In this document: piece by piece, positions 45,301 to 56,289 of the stretch
Position numbering within the stretch: position 1 is the first letter of the stretch
Layout of the letters: every line of letters starts with the position of its first letter
Origin: Lathyrus oleraceus
Taxonomy: Eukaryota; Streptophyta; Magnoliopsida; Fabales; Fabaceae
Assembly (NCBI RefSeq): GCF_024323335.1
Contig: NC_066585.1
Location: 84,060,614 to 84,124,613 of the forward strand
Direction: 5' to 3'
DNA: 64,000 nucleotides
Notes under the pieces: model-generated
Told to the model about the DNA's origin: nothing
Seen by the model: the letters and a program-made list of their open reading frames with translations, nothing else
Database searches by the model: none
Position numbers and translations under genes: made by a program

Positions 45301-47561
45301 ACCAATTAAAAATTCCACTAAGCACTATTTTATTTTTTTGTATCTATTAAAAAGTAGAGAAAAAATGGAGAATATCAAAAAAAGTCTCAATTTATTTGGA
45401 TTAATCTTGAGTGTTTTATGATTTTTTGAAGTATTGAAATATTTATTGGAATATTATTTAGGATTAATATGAATTAATTAATTAAATTAGTACGAAAATG
45501 GCAATTCCGTAAATCTTAATCCCAAGCCAAGAACGGTGCCGTATCAATTTAATGCGCTGGCGGTATTTGATTGGTTCTGGCGCGCGAAAAACACAAAACC
45601 GCGTTGAAAACGGATGGAAGCGGATCGATGCCTGGAATTTCCCAGAAAAGTTGAAGTTCATCATCTGTTCTTCATGTTCTTGGCTTCCAGATTAGGTTTT
45701 GCTCAAATCGTAACGAAAACGCACAATCCATATACCGTTGGAACCGGTATCAACTCAGGATCACGAATACGGTGATGATTTCGTCCAGAAATTAATATAC
45801 AGAGCGAATCGAAGGAAAGAAATAATCGCATCTAAACTTCAATTGAAGATAACGTAATCAATACACAACGAAATCGCAATCTACAAATTCCAGATGACTC
45901 TACAATGATCGTTCTACAGAATCCCTAACACAATTGGAACGATTATGAGTTTCGATTTCCGACCTTTCTTGATGAGCAGTGATGGATTCGGCGACTTCCA
46001 GCGCTCGATTTGCAGAAACAGATGAGGAATAGTGTTGTGGCAAGTAAATGATGAGACGATTTCAGCTCCAGGATGCTCGAATCAAGCCAAATCTTTAACT
46101 GTCATGGAAGAATGAAGTTTTGCAACAGCTTGTGATTGTGAGTTTTCCGGATCCGAAACCTGCAAACAGGAACTCAACAGCAAGTGTAATTGACGAATTC
46201 ACCAAGAATTAGCTCAAAGATTCATCAAATTGGTGAATTGATGCAAAAAGAGTGTGGTGAAACTTTGAGAGAAATGAGAGGATTTTTGTTAGATTTGGTG
46301 AGTGATTGCAAATTGTGATTGTGAATTATGATTAGCCTTCAAAATTCTGTTATGGATTAACTATATATATGGTACACTTAATCCATCACTTAATCAAGAT
46401 TAGTGAGAAATGAGATTTTCCAAAATTAAGCTTATGTGCCTTTTTGCTCTTTCTCTAAACCAGTCCATATATCAGCTCAACTTTGATTCAAACAAGTCCA
46501 AAATATCACATGTGATGTGTAGAAACAATTCCCACTTCCATAGGCCATGTAATTTGCAATTTCACCATGTGATGGAAAATGTCCAATTTATGCACTTTCA
46601 TTCTTCAAGCCAAAACTCAAAGTATGAAGCCTAGCCATGAAACGAGGATTCAAACACACTCCAAATGCCATTCCTGAGGTGTTACAAAAGGTCCCATCCC
46701 AAAATTCCAAATATTTTGACATTTGGACAATTTTGCCCCTGGTCCAGTTCAGCTGTCCAGTTGAAAAGTGACTTTTTGCCTTGGCCATTTTTGGAAAAAT
46801 CCAATGATGCACCCTTGAAATACATGTCAAATGGAGTTTGTGCATATAAAGAACTTGCAATTTGGACAAACCATGTGGTAGTTATGGCCTCCTGATTACG
46901 GGTCTTTTCTGAAATTCACTGAGCCATATTTTGCAAACCACACATTGGATTTTCAAGTTCTTGGACTTTTTGGAAAGGTGAGAACAAGATCTTCAACTTT
47001 CATGTTGGACAAAATTCCATTTGAAGCTTGTATGATGAAGTTATTTTGAGGGGAAAAAGTTTCCATTTTGGGCAGCTGAAATTACAGGTCGCCTGCTATT
47101 TTTGGAAACTTTCTGTCTGAGCTCAATTCCTTCAACCTTGGTCTTTGTCATGTCAAATGAGACTTATATGGACATGAATGAGGCCTTTCAAACCATTTCC
47201 CACCTTCCAATCCATAGAATCGGGCATAGTTGACCACAGTTGACCACAGTTGACTTTCTAGGGTTTCTGGTTGACTGAACAATGACTGGTGACTTCTGAA
47301 CATCCAATCTTTGGCCAAACCACTTCAAAATGATCCTTGGACCATATGAGCTTGAAAGATCAACCCTAGGGCTTTGTCTCAATGAAAATGGCACTTGCTT
47401 GCCTGATTGACTGGTTCTCCTGATCAGTTGACCTGATTCATCAACTGAGCTTGCACTTGGGCACATGGACAATGCAATGTTATGCAGTGGACATTGTTAA
47501 TGCTATGACCTAGTATGCAATGAATGTACACAATGGTAGGGTGCAAATTTGAGGTGCTACA
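42397..47561 (-). repeat. 3' LTR of Ogre B
   Basis: 5165 bp. TATA-like ATATATATAG (minus strand) at 46361-46370, giving a U3 of about 1.2 kb and a long R-U5. Two exact copies of 'AACGTGGAGCCTGAATGCCA...CATCCGAACCAAA' lie at about 42888-42938 and 42958-43008, with two diverged copies after them. No host gene inside; the open frames seen here on either strand are repeat-derived. Confidence 0.96.
42509..42596 (-). promoter_or_regulatory. structured RNA module in Ogre B 3' LTR
   Basis: Hairpin CCGTAG-AGTA-CTACGG (42581-42596) and GNRA-type hairpin TGGTC-GCGA-GACCA (42509-42522) flank the conserved GGGGTGCTAATACCTTCCC block. Its identical partner in the 5' LTR is at 56402-56489. Confidence 0.7.
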
Positions 47562-47573
47562 GCTGCCCCTATT
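47562..47573 (-). other. Ogre B polypurine tract
   Basis: The minus strand reads AATAGGGGCAGC and then the LTR TGTAGCACC. Confidence 0.75.
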
Positions 47574-47839
47574 CAATCAGCTGGGAACCCGAACGGATGA
47601 GAGCAACGGCTGTCAGACTTTCAGGGTAAACAGGGATTGAATACCAAGTACCGTAGAATTTGCACACTGCTGGGAAATTTTTTTGTTTTCTTGTTTTTAT
47701 TGTTTTTTTTTTCAGAGGTACAAGCACATCCAGACATCGACACACGATGACTGGGATCAGAAATCATCTCAACTAGATGCCAACGGACAACTAGGAAAAA
47801 CTCAACGTTTACCAAGACCAACGGAGAGGTAAATCAACT

Positions 47840-48385
47840 CTACTGGGGATAACCAGGAAAGGATACAACCATACGTCAGCGGACGCAGTGGGAAAAACTC
47901 AACGTTTACCAAAACCAACGGAGAGGTAACCTAATCATTAATGAATGACTGGAAGGATAGTGATACAACCATACGTCAGCGGACGAAATGGGAAAGACTC
48001 AACGTTTACCAAGACCAACGGAGAGGTAACCAGACATCATAGGATGAATGGGAAGGATAGTGATACAACCATACGTCAGCGGACGTAATGGGAAAAACTC
48101 AACGTTTACCAAAACCAACGGAGAGGTGACCAGACATCATCGGATGAATGGGAAGAGAGATACAACCATACGTCAGCGGACGTAATGGGGAAAAACTCAA
48201 CGTTTACCAAGACCAACGGAGAGGTAACCAGACATCATAGGATGAATGGAAAGAGATACAACCATACGTCAGCGGACGTAATGGGGAAAAACTCAACGTT
48301 TACCAAGACCAACGGAGAGGTAACCAGACATCATAGGATGAAAGGCGGGGATAGTGATACAACCATACGTCAGCGGACGAAATGG
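47840..48385 (-). repeat. tandem repeat block I in Ogre B 3'UTR (unit about 100 bp)
   Basis: Six copies of a unit with ATACGTCAGCGGACG (plus strand, near 47871, 47970, 48074, 48168, 48265 and 48366) plus ACTCAACGTTTACCAAGACC and AACGGAGAGG. Spacing is 94-104 bp. Ogre elements of pea and vetch are known for hypervariable 3'UTRs that can seed satellite DNA. Confidence 0.85.
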
Positions 48386-48920
48386 AGGAAACTCAGCCAG
48401 ACGTCATAGGACGAAAGGGAGAAGGAGAAAACTCAGCCAAGACATCATAGGACGAAAGGGAGAAGGAGGAAACTCAGCCAGACGTCATAGGACGAAAGGG
48501 AGAAGGAGAAAACTCAGCCAGACGTCATAGGACGAAAGGGAGAAGGAGAAAACTCAGCCAGACGTCATAGGACGAAAGGGAGAAGGAGAAAACTCAGCCA
48601 GACGTCATAGGACGAAAGGGAGACTCAACCAGACGTCATAGGACGAAAGGGAGAAGGAGAAAACTCAGCCAGACGTCATAGGACGAAAGGGAGACTCAAC
48701 GTTTATCGACACCAACGGAGAAGGAGGAAACTCAGCCAGACGTCATAGGACGAAAGGGAGACTCAACCAGACGTCATCGGACGAAAGGGAGAAGGAGAAA
48801 ACTCAGCCAGACGTCATAGGACGAAAGGGAGACTCAACGTTTATCGACACCAACGGAGAAGGAGGAAACTCAGCCAGACGTCATAGGACGAAAGGGAGAC
48901 CACAACCGGACACCAAATAG
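48380..48920 (-). repeat. tandem repeat block II in Ogre B 3'UTR (40-bp unit)
   Basis: About a dozen copies of a 40-bp unit (plus strand: GAAGGAGAAAACTCAGCCAG then ACGTCATAGGACGAAAGGGA). The copies at 48480-48620 are nearly identical, with higher-order variants that include ACTCAACGTTTATCGACACC. Homogeneity suggests recent expansion. Confidence 0.9.
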
Positions 48921-49019
48921 GACGTCTACTGGGGATTCTGGCTGGGAAATCAACCAGACATTAATGAATGACTGGGAATAGGGTATACAATCAGACGTCA
49001 TCGGACGAATGAGAAAAAC

Positions 49020-49640
49020 ACAACGTTTATCGAAACCAACGGGGAGGTAGATCCACTTGGGGAAAGGTACAACTAGACGTCATAGGACGAATAGGAAAAA
49101 CTCGACGTTTATCGACACCAACGGAGAGGAGAAAACTCTGAGGGGAATCATCTGGCATTACCAAATGATCTGCGGGGAACCATCAACTATACGTCATAGG
49201 ACGCACAGGAAAACTCGACGTTTATCGACACCAACGGAGAGGAGGTTCAACTGGGGAAGACCCTGTGGGGAAAGATATCAACTATACGCCAACGGACGCA
49301 TAGGAAAAACTCGACGTTTATCGACACCAAAGGAGAGGAGGAAACTCTGAGGAGAGTGAACACAGCCAAATCATCAACGGATGATCAGGAAAAACTCGAC
49401 GTTTATCGACACCAACGGAGAGGAGGAACTTCACTAGGGAAGAGTGAGAACACAACCAAATTATCAGCGGATAATTGGGAAAAACTCGACGTTTATCGAC
49501 ACCAACGGAGAGGAGTAATCTTCACTAGGGAAGGGATAGCGACGTTATGAACATCGAAAGATGATGTTTACAGACACCAAAGAATACCAGACACTACGCA
49601 TGACTGGAAATCACCGAAAGATGGTGTTTACCGACACCAA
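49020..49640 (-). repeat. tandem repeat block III in Ogre B 3'UTR (irregular 70-110 bp unit)
   Basis: Diverged copies share ACTCGACGTTTATCGACACC and AACGGAGAGGAGG, with variable interspersed parts. They are clearly related to blocks I and II, so all three blocks descend from one motif. Confidence 0.8.
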
Positions 49641-49854
49641 AGAAATAACACACGCGGGTGCTGACAGGATACTGGCATCTACAAGATGGCAGGGCAAGGC
49701 TACACACTTGCAGGGGATCTCACTGGGGAACAAGGTCACGACAGCGAGCCAACAGGAAGGAACACCAAGGATACCGGGTTGTAGGTACGAAACGGGCGAC
49801 CGACCAAAGCGTGAATTGGTATGTATTCCAAAACACTCAACATCCTGAAGAGGG

Positions 49855-50250
49855 CTAGAAAAGCAGTCTTGTTAAAGGATGGACATTCGATCCCACAGGG
49901 AATACGAATCTTACTCTGCTGGAGAAAACAATCAAAAGACTGACCAGAGAGTGCATGAGACATATTATCTATAGCCGTTAAAACGTAGATAACATACTCG
50001 CATGGAAGATTATCCATAACCGGGTTGGTTGTTAAATGGATAAATCAACCGACATCATCCTGAAGAGAGCAAAGGCAAACTTGTTAAAGGATGGACATTC
50101 GATTCCGAACAAAGGAATACGAATCTTACTCTGCTGGAGAAAATAATCAAAGGACTGACCAGAGAGTGCATGAGACATATTATCTATAGCCGTCAGAACG
50201 TAGATAATATACTCGCATGGAAGATTATCCATAACCGGGTTGTAGGTTGT
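49855..50250 (-). repeat. tandem duplication of about 215 bp in Ogre B 3'UTR
   Basis: Two copies starting 'GGATGGACATTCGATyCC' (49877 and 50092) run to 'GATTATCCATAACCGGGTTG'. They include ACTCTGCTGGAGAAAA, a PBS-like motif on this strand. Confidence 0.85.
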
Positions 50251-50459
50251 TAGATGGATAAACGACCGAAAAGAAAGACATCGTGTACCAGGAACAGGTA
50301 TGCAAAGATGACCAATCAAAAGAGGATGAAGTTGCTTACTCGGAGCAAATACCCAAAAGAAAAGGGAAGACCCACTGGGGACAATACTGCTTGATCAAGG
50401 CAAGTATCCAGAGGGAACAAGACTATCAATACCGCAAACCGGATACTGATAACTGCAAA

Positions 50460-50800
50460 GAGGGGATTACATCTACCGGTTAGTAGGCAGAAAACCACAG
50501 AAAAGTAACCAGTCATCAATAGGATGAGCACAGAGGGTTAACTCCACAACAAGGGGAGAACGTGGGATTTTACAACTACCAGCTAGTAGGTAGAAAACCA
50601 CAAAGATAGGACTTACAACTACCGGTTTGCAGGTAGAGGCCAACCGACAGAATGAACCACAAAGGTTACCTCTGCTAGGGGGTGAAAGTGGGATTTTACA
50701 ACTACCGGGTTGTAGGTAGAAAACCACAAAGATAGGACTTACAACTACCGGTTTGTAGGTAGAGGCCACAAATTCCGCTGAGGATAAGATGAATGAGTGC
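50460..50800 (-). repeat. short repeats with ACTACCGGTTTGTAGGTAG in Ogre B 3'UTR
   Basis: Four or five copies of 'ACTACCGGkTTGTAGGTAGA' with 'AAAACCACAAAGATAGGACTT' phrases. The Ogre A 3'UTR ends in the same motif in inverse orientation at 63910-63980. Confidence 0.75.
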
Positions 50801-50819
50801 CGGTTAGTGAGCAACTATT

Positions 50820-51770
50820 CATTTATGCCCCAGGGAAGGACAAGAAACAGCCAACGGTGAGCCAATTTAGGATCAATCCCAAAAGGCAGACTGAAACAAG
50901 ACTCATCCTAATGAGGAACGAACTCAATAGAGAAAACCCATCCCGTTAGGGAGGGAACGGAAACAACCGTCATCCACGAGGATCTAACTCAGTGGGGGAG
51001 CGCAGAAGGAAATGGTAGACACTTTTCTGCTTAAGGGGTAGACTCTACATGGAGAGATCAGACACACCCACATCTGCTAGGGGAATAACTGCTGGGGATA
51101 CCCGCTCGACTAAGGAGTCGCTTGCTGAGAAAACACCAACCTCTCAACCATGCTGGGGAACCCAACTCTGAAGCCGATCCAATGGCGCAATACTAAACTT
51201 TCTCTGATAATCCAATCTCGAATGGTCACCTACGGCCTAGGGCTAATGGACATGCTTGCAATGCTGATGCATGAGTTTTTTTTTCTGTTTTACACAATGC
51301 CCCATGATCATGGGAATGCTATGCACTAATGATGCAATATGCTATGCTTATCTAAATGATGAATGCATAAAACACACGTCTCCCCCAGAGACAGCACCGG
51401 GGAACTCCAGGAACTGCGCTGAGGATCTCATTACCACATCCATTTCCACCCTGCTGGGGAAAGACAAACCTTACTGGGGATGAACTCCATCGAACCCGAA
51501 CTGCTTAGAGATTACCCTGCTAGGGGAGGCAACCAATCCTTATCTCTACCAGGGATAATTTTCGCCGAACCCGATCCGCTTGGGGACCTTGCTGGGGGAG
51601 AATCATCAACACAAACTCTGCTGGGAAGACAGCTTCAGACTTGGAAAACAACCACAACTCCGATGGGGACACGGTAACCTTCATGCTTGCTGAGGAGGCA
51701 CTGATCTCAAATTTGTTAGGGAACTAACACTCTCACACCCACTGGGGATACAGCCTATTGGGTACGGAAC
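50820..51770 (-). repeat. 3'UTR region studded with primer-site-complement motifs (Ogre B)
   Basis: No gene. On the sense (minus) strand TCCCCAGCAG-like motifs recur about ten times (plus-strand CTGCTGGGGA near 51087, 51151 and 51450; variants near 51069, 51521, 51591, 51617 and elsewhere). The motif equals the complement of the element's own primer binding site. Confidence 0.7.
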
Positions 51771-52709
51771 GCCTGTCTAGTCGTCGAACAACGTCATCCA
51801 TCGTCCACCCACAGTGTCAGCTTTCCACTTTTGAGAACTCCCAGACTTGCCTGGACTTTTCTGATTCATCCCACGAAGATCAAATTCCTGGGATTCATAC
51901 AAACTTTCCAGTCCTTAGACTTTGAAGAGTCCTCTTGGTTAACTTTCCAGGATCGTCGTCCTTCTTTCGTCGTCCTTTCATTGTTCGTCTATCCTTTTCC
52001 CCTGGTTGGACTCTGTGGGGATCTTTTGTCAAAAGACTTCATATCACTACTTGCCAGCGAATGAAGATATCTAACAGCACCTGCACAAGAGATTGTTAGA
52101 TAAAAGCGTGCCCCAGGCGTGCCAACACTTCAACATCTTGGTCACTCAAACTTCCGAATAAGATTTCCAGATTTCAATCTTATAAGCATGCATCGGAAGG
52201 GACCTCCATGTTTCAAAATGCAAATATTCTTATCAAAATAAACGGATGTTTTCGTAATCAAAACGGTAATGAAAACAAAAACAAAACTATTTGACTGAAC
52301 ACGTATTTTATTGACTGAAACACAAAGGATGGCTCAGAATCGAGCAACACACAAGAAGCAAACCCTGGAAAGAGGTGATTGCGCACAAAAGGGAAAAAAA
52401 AATCTACCCTAATGGCAATGTGAAACCATGGTCTCATCGGGTTCCAACTCGGTTATACCCCATATGTCCTCAAGACTTTCCTCACCTTCTGTCTTCTGAA
52501 CAAGACGCTTCTGATCGATCTCTGTCGGAGACTAGCCAAGTCATATCTCAAGCACAAACGATCATGCCGGACGCAGTTGTTCGTTTCAATCCCTCTTTTG
52601 GCTGGACCGCCCATTCGGGTTTCAGTCCACCGGGATACCCTTTTTTGCCCAAGTCGCCCTTGTGAGGTTTTCGACTTGCCGGGTGTACAGTTCTTTTCTT
52701 TTATTATCC
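51771..52709 (-). other. Ogre B 3'UTR, no repeats recognised
   Basis: About 940 bp that aligns inversely with Ogre A 62030-62980. It contains no coding sequence beyond the eroded Pro/Lys-rich integrase tail at its right edge (52560-52709). Confidence 0.6.
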
Positions 52710-53290
52710 CTAACTTTTGCCCGAACCTTTCTCTCTTTTCTTCTTGGTTTGCCGGGATGCCCTTTTTTGCCTGGACTCTTTTATTCTTTTTGTCCAGCGG
52801 GTCGCTTTCTTCACGAAGTATTTTCTAACTGCGTCCGCATTCACAGGGAATGGGAAATCTTCACCATTCGTGGTCGTCAACAACAAAGCTCTGTCAGAGG
52901 CGACCTTTTCGACCACGAATGGACATTCATAACTGTTTATCCATTTGCCCCTCGATCGTCGAGGAGGAAGGATCCTTTTCAACGTCACATCTCTTCCATG
53001 CTACCCACGAGGTCCCACTTCTCGGTTAAAAAACACGCTTCATTTACTGGGTACAACTGCCCCATGACAAGTAACTGTCGGCCTCTTTTCGCAATCAGGC
53101 CTAACGCGTCATACTGAGTCCTTATCTACTCATCCTTTTCTAATTTCTCATCCATCTGGACTCTCCACAATGAAATCTGGCCTCCAGCAGGCAATATCAC
53201 TTCCATCCCATACTGAATGAGGAAGGCGCTGCCCCAGTAGATGCACATACCGAAGTACAACACTCAGGATACCAACTTCGTACTCAGCCA
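52710..53290 (-). pseudogene. Ogre B integrase C-terminus remnant
   Basis: 52710-52988 encodes MTLKRILPPRRSRGKWINSY, ALLLTTTNGEDFPFPVNADA and VRKYFVKKATRW. This is the end of the Ogre integrase (the WxxxYEGPYVV...NADAVKKYF type), followed by a Lys-rich tail. Upstream to 53290 only eroded traces remain. The D,D,E core is absent between here and the RNase H remnant, just as in Ogre A. The uninterrupted sequence GGTATCCTGAGTGTTGTACT (minus strand, about 53256-53275) is the empty version of the Ogre B insertion site. Confidence 0.8.
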
Positions 53291-53361
53291 CCATCGTTGG
53301 TGCTTTCAACTGTTATCGGGGAAGCACTAGCTCATTCACTTTAAACTCTCCCCATCAGACA

Positions 53362-53960
53362 TCAGAATCCGTTTGGATTCAGGGTCAGGCCCCTCCTCCG
53401 GGATCGGTCACTCTCAATCTTTCGATTTGAGTACCTCGAGATGTCCTCATCAGGGACTTCAAACTTCCTTGGTTGAGAATCATCGATGGGTTGTTGGGCG
53501 AGATAATCATACAATACCCTCTTCTTGATTGCTTTCTGGGAGGTATACCGAATATCGTATTCAGTCGACACCATTTGCCCTCTCGCAACCCGTCCGTTCA
53601 ACGCTATCTCCTCAAGCACATACTTGATCAGATCCATTTTGGACATCCACAAAGTGGTATGAACCAGCATACTGTCTCAGTCGGCGAGCGGCCTATGCCA
53701 AAGTACAACAAATTTTCTCGAGCAGTGAGTGTATTGTTTCACAGTCGGTAAACTTTTTGCTTAGGTAAATTGCATGCTCTTTTCGACAAGACTCGTCATG
53801 CTGACACCATACACCTCATAGACCCCTTGAGGGTTGTCAAGTACCAGATCGACATTTGTTTCTTCCAAGGAAGGCATCGGAATCAGAGGTTCCTGCTACT
53901 CATTTTTTTATCTTTCCATGCCCCTTGGCAGTCACCATTCTACCTGATCATTTGATTTCT
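53362..53960 (-). pseudogene. Ogre B RNase H remnant
   Basis: 53362-53670 encodes MLVHTTLWMSKMDLIKYVLE, GRVARGQMVSTEYDIRYTSQ and KAIKKRVLYDYLAQQPIDDS, nearly identical to the Ogre A piece at 41990-42298. The first part of the domain, to 53960, is broken by stops. The sequence around 53915-53930 is the empty site for the Tekay insertion seen in Ogre A. Confidence 0.82.
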
Positions 53961-54013
53961 TTTCTCTTTTTTTCTTTGTTTGTTTTTGGTTCAGGCGTTT
54001 CTTGCACTGTTCT

Positions 54014-54048
<35 letters not shown>

Positions 54049-54720
54049 AGGATCGACCTCGATTCCTCTTTCATTCGCAACATGCCTCGGCAACCTACCG
54101 GACAGCACTCCATAAGTGCACTGATTCTGACTCAACAGCGTGAGTTATCCCGACCGGTCAAACAACTTGATCAAGTCCACCGGATGCCCCTCTTCTGCTT
54201 GGGACTTTGTCATCATGTCATCAACATGGCATTCGCTTTCACGACGAATCATATCGTGAAACAAAGTCACCATAGCCCTTTGATCCGTGGCACCGACCTT
54301 CTTCTTCACTAGAGGATAGTCTTCTCTCGATGGTAGCTCGTGCCCCATAACATGGGTATTCCACCCTGGTGTATCTGGATGCAACCAGGTGAAGATATCA
54401 ACCTGCTCTTTCAACAGGGCTACCATTCTGCTCTTGACTTGCCTCTGAAGCGGCCTCAACTTTCATTTCCCTTCTGACCTCGGTAGTACTTGGGATTACC
54501 ATCTTGACTCGCTCCTCGTGTGGTTGAATCACCTTCTCCTCTTGTTTCAACAACCTAGCTAATTCCAGCAGATCACAATCTTCTTCGCCTTTTTCTTCGG
54601 CATGATAGCTTGGATTGTCGAAGTCATATAGAGGTGTAACCAAATTGTTATCGATGAGATCAGGAGGGTAATCACTTTTGTGGTTGGAACAAGACAAGTT
54701 CAAAAGAAAAACGAAAAACA
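53961..54720 (-). pseudogene. Ogre B reverse transcriptase remnant
   Basis: 54398-54745 carries SDYPPDLIDNNLVTPLYDFD and EEDCDLLELARLLKQEEKVI; 54145-54459 carries MVALLKEQVDIFTWLHPDTP, then KKVGATDQRAMVTLFHDMIR and CHVDDMMTKS. Most of the RT fingers/palm is deleted between these. After RGIEVDPAK comes a run of 30 T on the plus strand (54017-54046), which is a poly-A run in the element sense. Ogre A has only 14 A at the same place. Not functional. Confidence 0.85.
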
Positions 54721-54745
54721 TTGCCATTTTTATTTGTTTTAAAAA

Positions 54746-54919
54746 CTGCAAAAAAAGGAAAAACAAGGAACACCGCTTTTGATCACAAAAACATCCATTT
54801 ATTACTGATGCAAAATGTTGCAAAATGAAACACATGAGGTGGCCCTTACAATGGACCAGTACGTTTCGGGCAAAACGTATGGCTTTCATGCAAACAAATC
54901 TAAAACACAGAAAAACTAC
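54746..54919 (-). other. Ogre B intron (174 nt)
   Basis: The minus strand begins GTAGTTTTTCTG and ends TTTTTTTGCAG. Same length as in Ogre A (32200-32373), with ACGTTT-TGCCCG-AAACGT conserved. Confidence 0.72.
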
Positions 54920-55165
54920 TCCTCCGGATGAGTGACAGGGATGCTTTTGGAGGCTTTCCAATCGCCTGGTACGCACGACTTTATCCACAGCTCTAGCTCA
55001 CGGTCGCGGTCGATCTCTTCACTCACTGAACAAGCATGACCAGAATTCAGCATTCCTGCACTGACAAAGGTGTACGATGGACGACGTCCTCTGTTTGGTC
55101 TAGACGACTCTTGATCTGGCCGATAACCGATCCCAAACATGTCTGCCTTTATCGGTGTTGAGTGG
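54916..55165 (-). pseudogene. Ogre B gag remnant (start and end only)
   Basis: An internal deletion joins the gag start (an ATG near 55165-55170, ATGGATCC on the sense strand) to the last 75 codons: MFGIGYRPDQESSRPNRGRR, SYTFVSAGMLNSGHACSVSE and ELWIKSCVPGDWKASK. About 1.1 kb present in Ogre A, including the zinc-knuckle-like motif, is gone. So Ogre B cannot encode gag. Confidence 0.85.
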
Positions 55166-56269
55166 ATCCATTAGTTCGGATTTGTTGCCCCCTAGCAGGA
55201 TGTTTGAGCAGACGAGCTATGCACACTAGCTGATACCTGCAAAACAGCAAATGGGTTAGTATGACTCACACATGCAATGTCTACCCGTATCAGGAATATT
55301 CTGTCCTTTGATTCCAGCATCACTGAGACAAATAATTTTTCATCAACAACATTCTGACATCTGGATATCTCTCAACCAGAATCTTAATCAAAAATGGACC
55401 CTGAATACGGACAGACATGGGTTGAATGCAGATGAATGCGAAATGAGACCGATGCAAATGCATGAATGCAGGTCACTGTGCCACCAAGTCATCTGAGGAC
55501 CCATCAAATCTCTGGACCAGTCACAGTCATCGGGACTAAGTCACCATAAATCCGACTTGGGGAGTTCCGAAATAAACGGAACCGGAGATTACATTACTAT
55601 CACAGGAACATCCACTGAACGGATGACAGCCAGATCCTCTGAACCGGTACTTTCAAATTCAACCCGGGGATCCGAAATAAACGGAACCCGCTGATAAACC
55701 ACGGACAGAACTCCGGCGTCCCAGAAATAAATGTCCACAATTCACAGTCACCATCAGTACCAAGAGTCACCAACAAGTCACCAACCAGTCAGCAACTGTA
55801 CCTGTAATAATCATTCCCTCCCACTCACGGGTGTCATCTAGGCCAGGGTAAGGTCGAGAGAAACGCAGCATAAATAACCTTTCGCAGAATATCATCCTGT
55901 GCACACCCGATGTATGCACCGATAATATCCCACCAGGGTCTGAACTGCTCGTGATATCAATGTTCCGCTAAGTGGCGCCATACCACCCGCTTCCCATGAA
56001 TCACTCTATTCCTAGGTTTCCTAGATTGCACTCATAGCCTGGGTATTGGGCCTTTTACCTCGAGTAAATCCCACCCCAAACAGAGAAACACAGCCAGCAC
56101 AGCAGATAAAATGAATGAATGCAAACATTAATGCACACATTGAATGCAAACAGTAAACGACATGAATGCAATAAATAAAGCAGCATATAACAACCAAAGC
56201 CCTAACCTAGAGAGCGCTAGGAGAGACTCGCTTAGGGAAGAAGGACCAGCACAGGTCAACTTCTCTACA
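55166..56269 (-). other. Ogre B 5' leader with conserved hairpin
   Basis: About 1.1 kb, no long ORF, collinear with the Ogre A leader. The hairpin arms on the sense strand are TGTCTGTCCGTATTCAGG (complement of 55400-55417) and CCTGATACGGGTAGACA (complement of 55278-55294). Confidence 0.7.
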
Positions 56270-56287
56270 TCCCCAGCAGAGTCGCCA
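56270..56287 (-). other. Ogre B primer binding site (tRNA-Arg type)
   Basis: TGGCGACTCTGCTGGGGA on the minus strand, two bases from the LTR. Confidence 0.9.
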
Positions 56288-56289
56288 GC

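Noticed and set aside
47840..49640. Repeat-spacer look resembling a CRISPR array
   Set aside because: Units are contiguous, diverged and of variable length, lie in an LTR-retrotransposon 3'UTR, and the DNA is plant; no cas genes.
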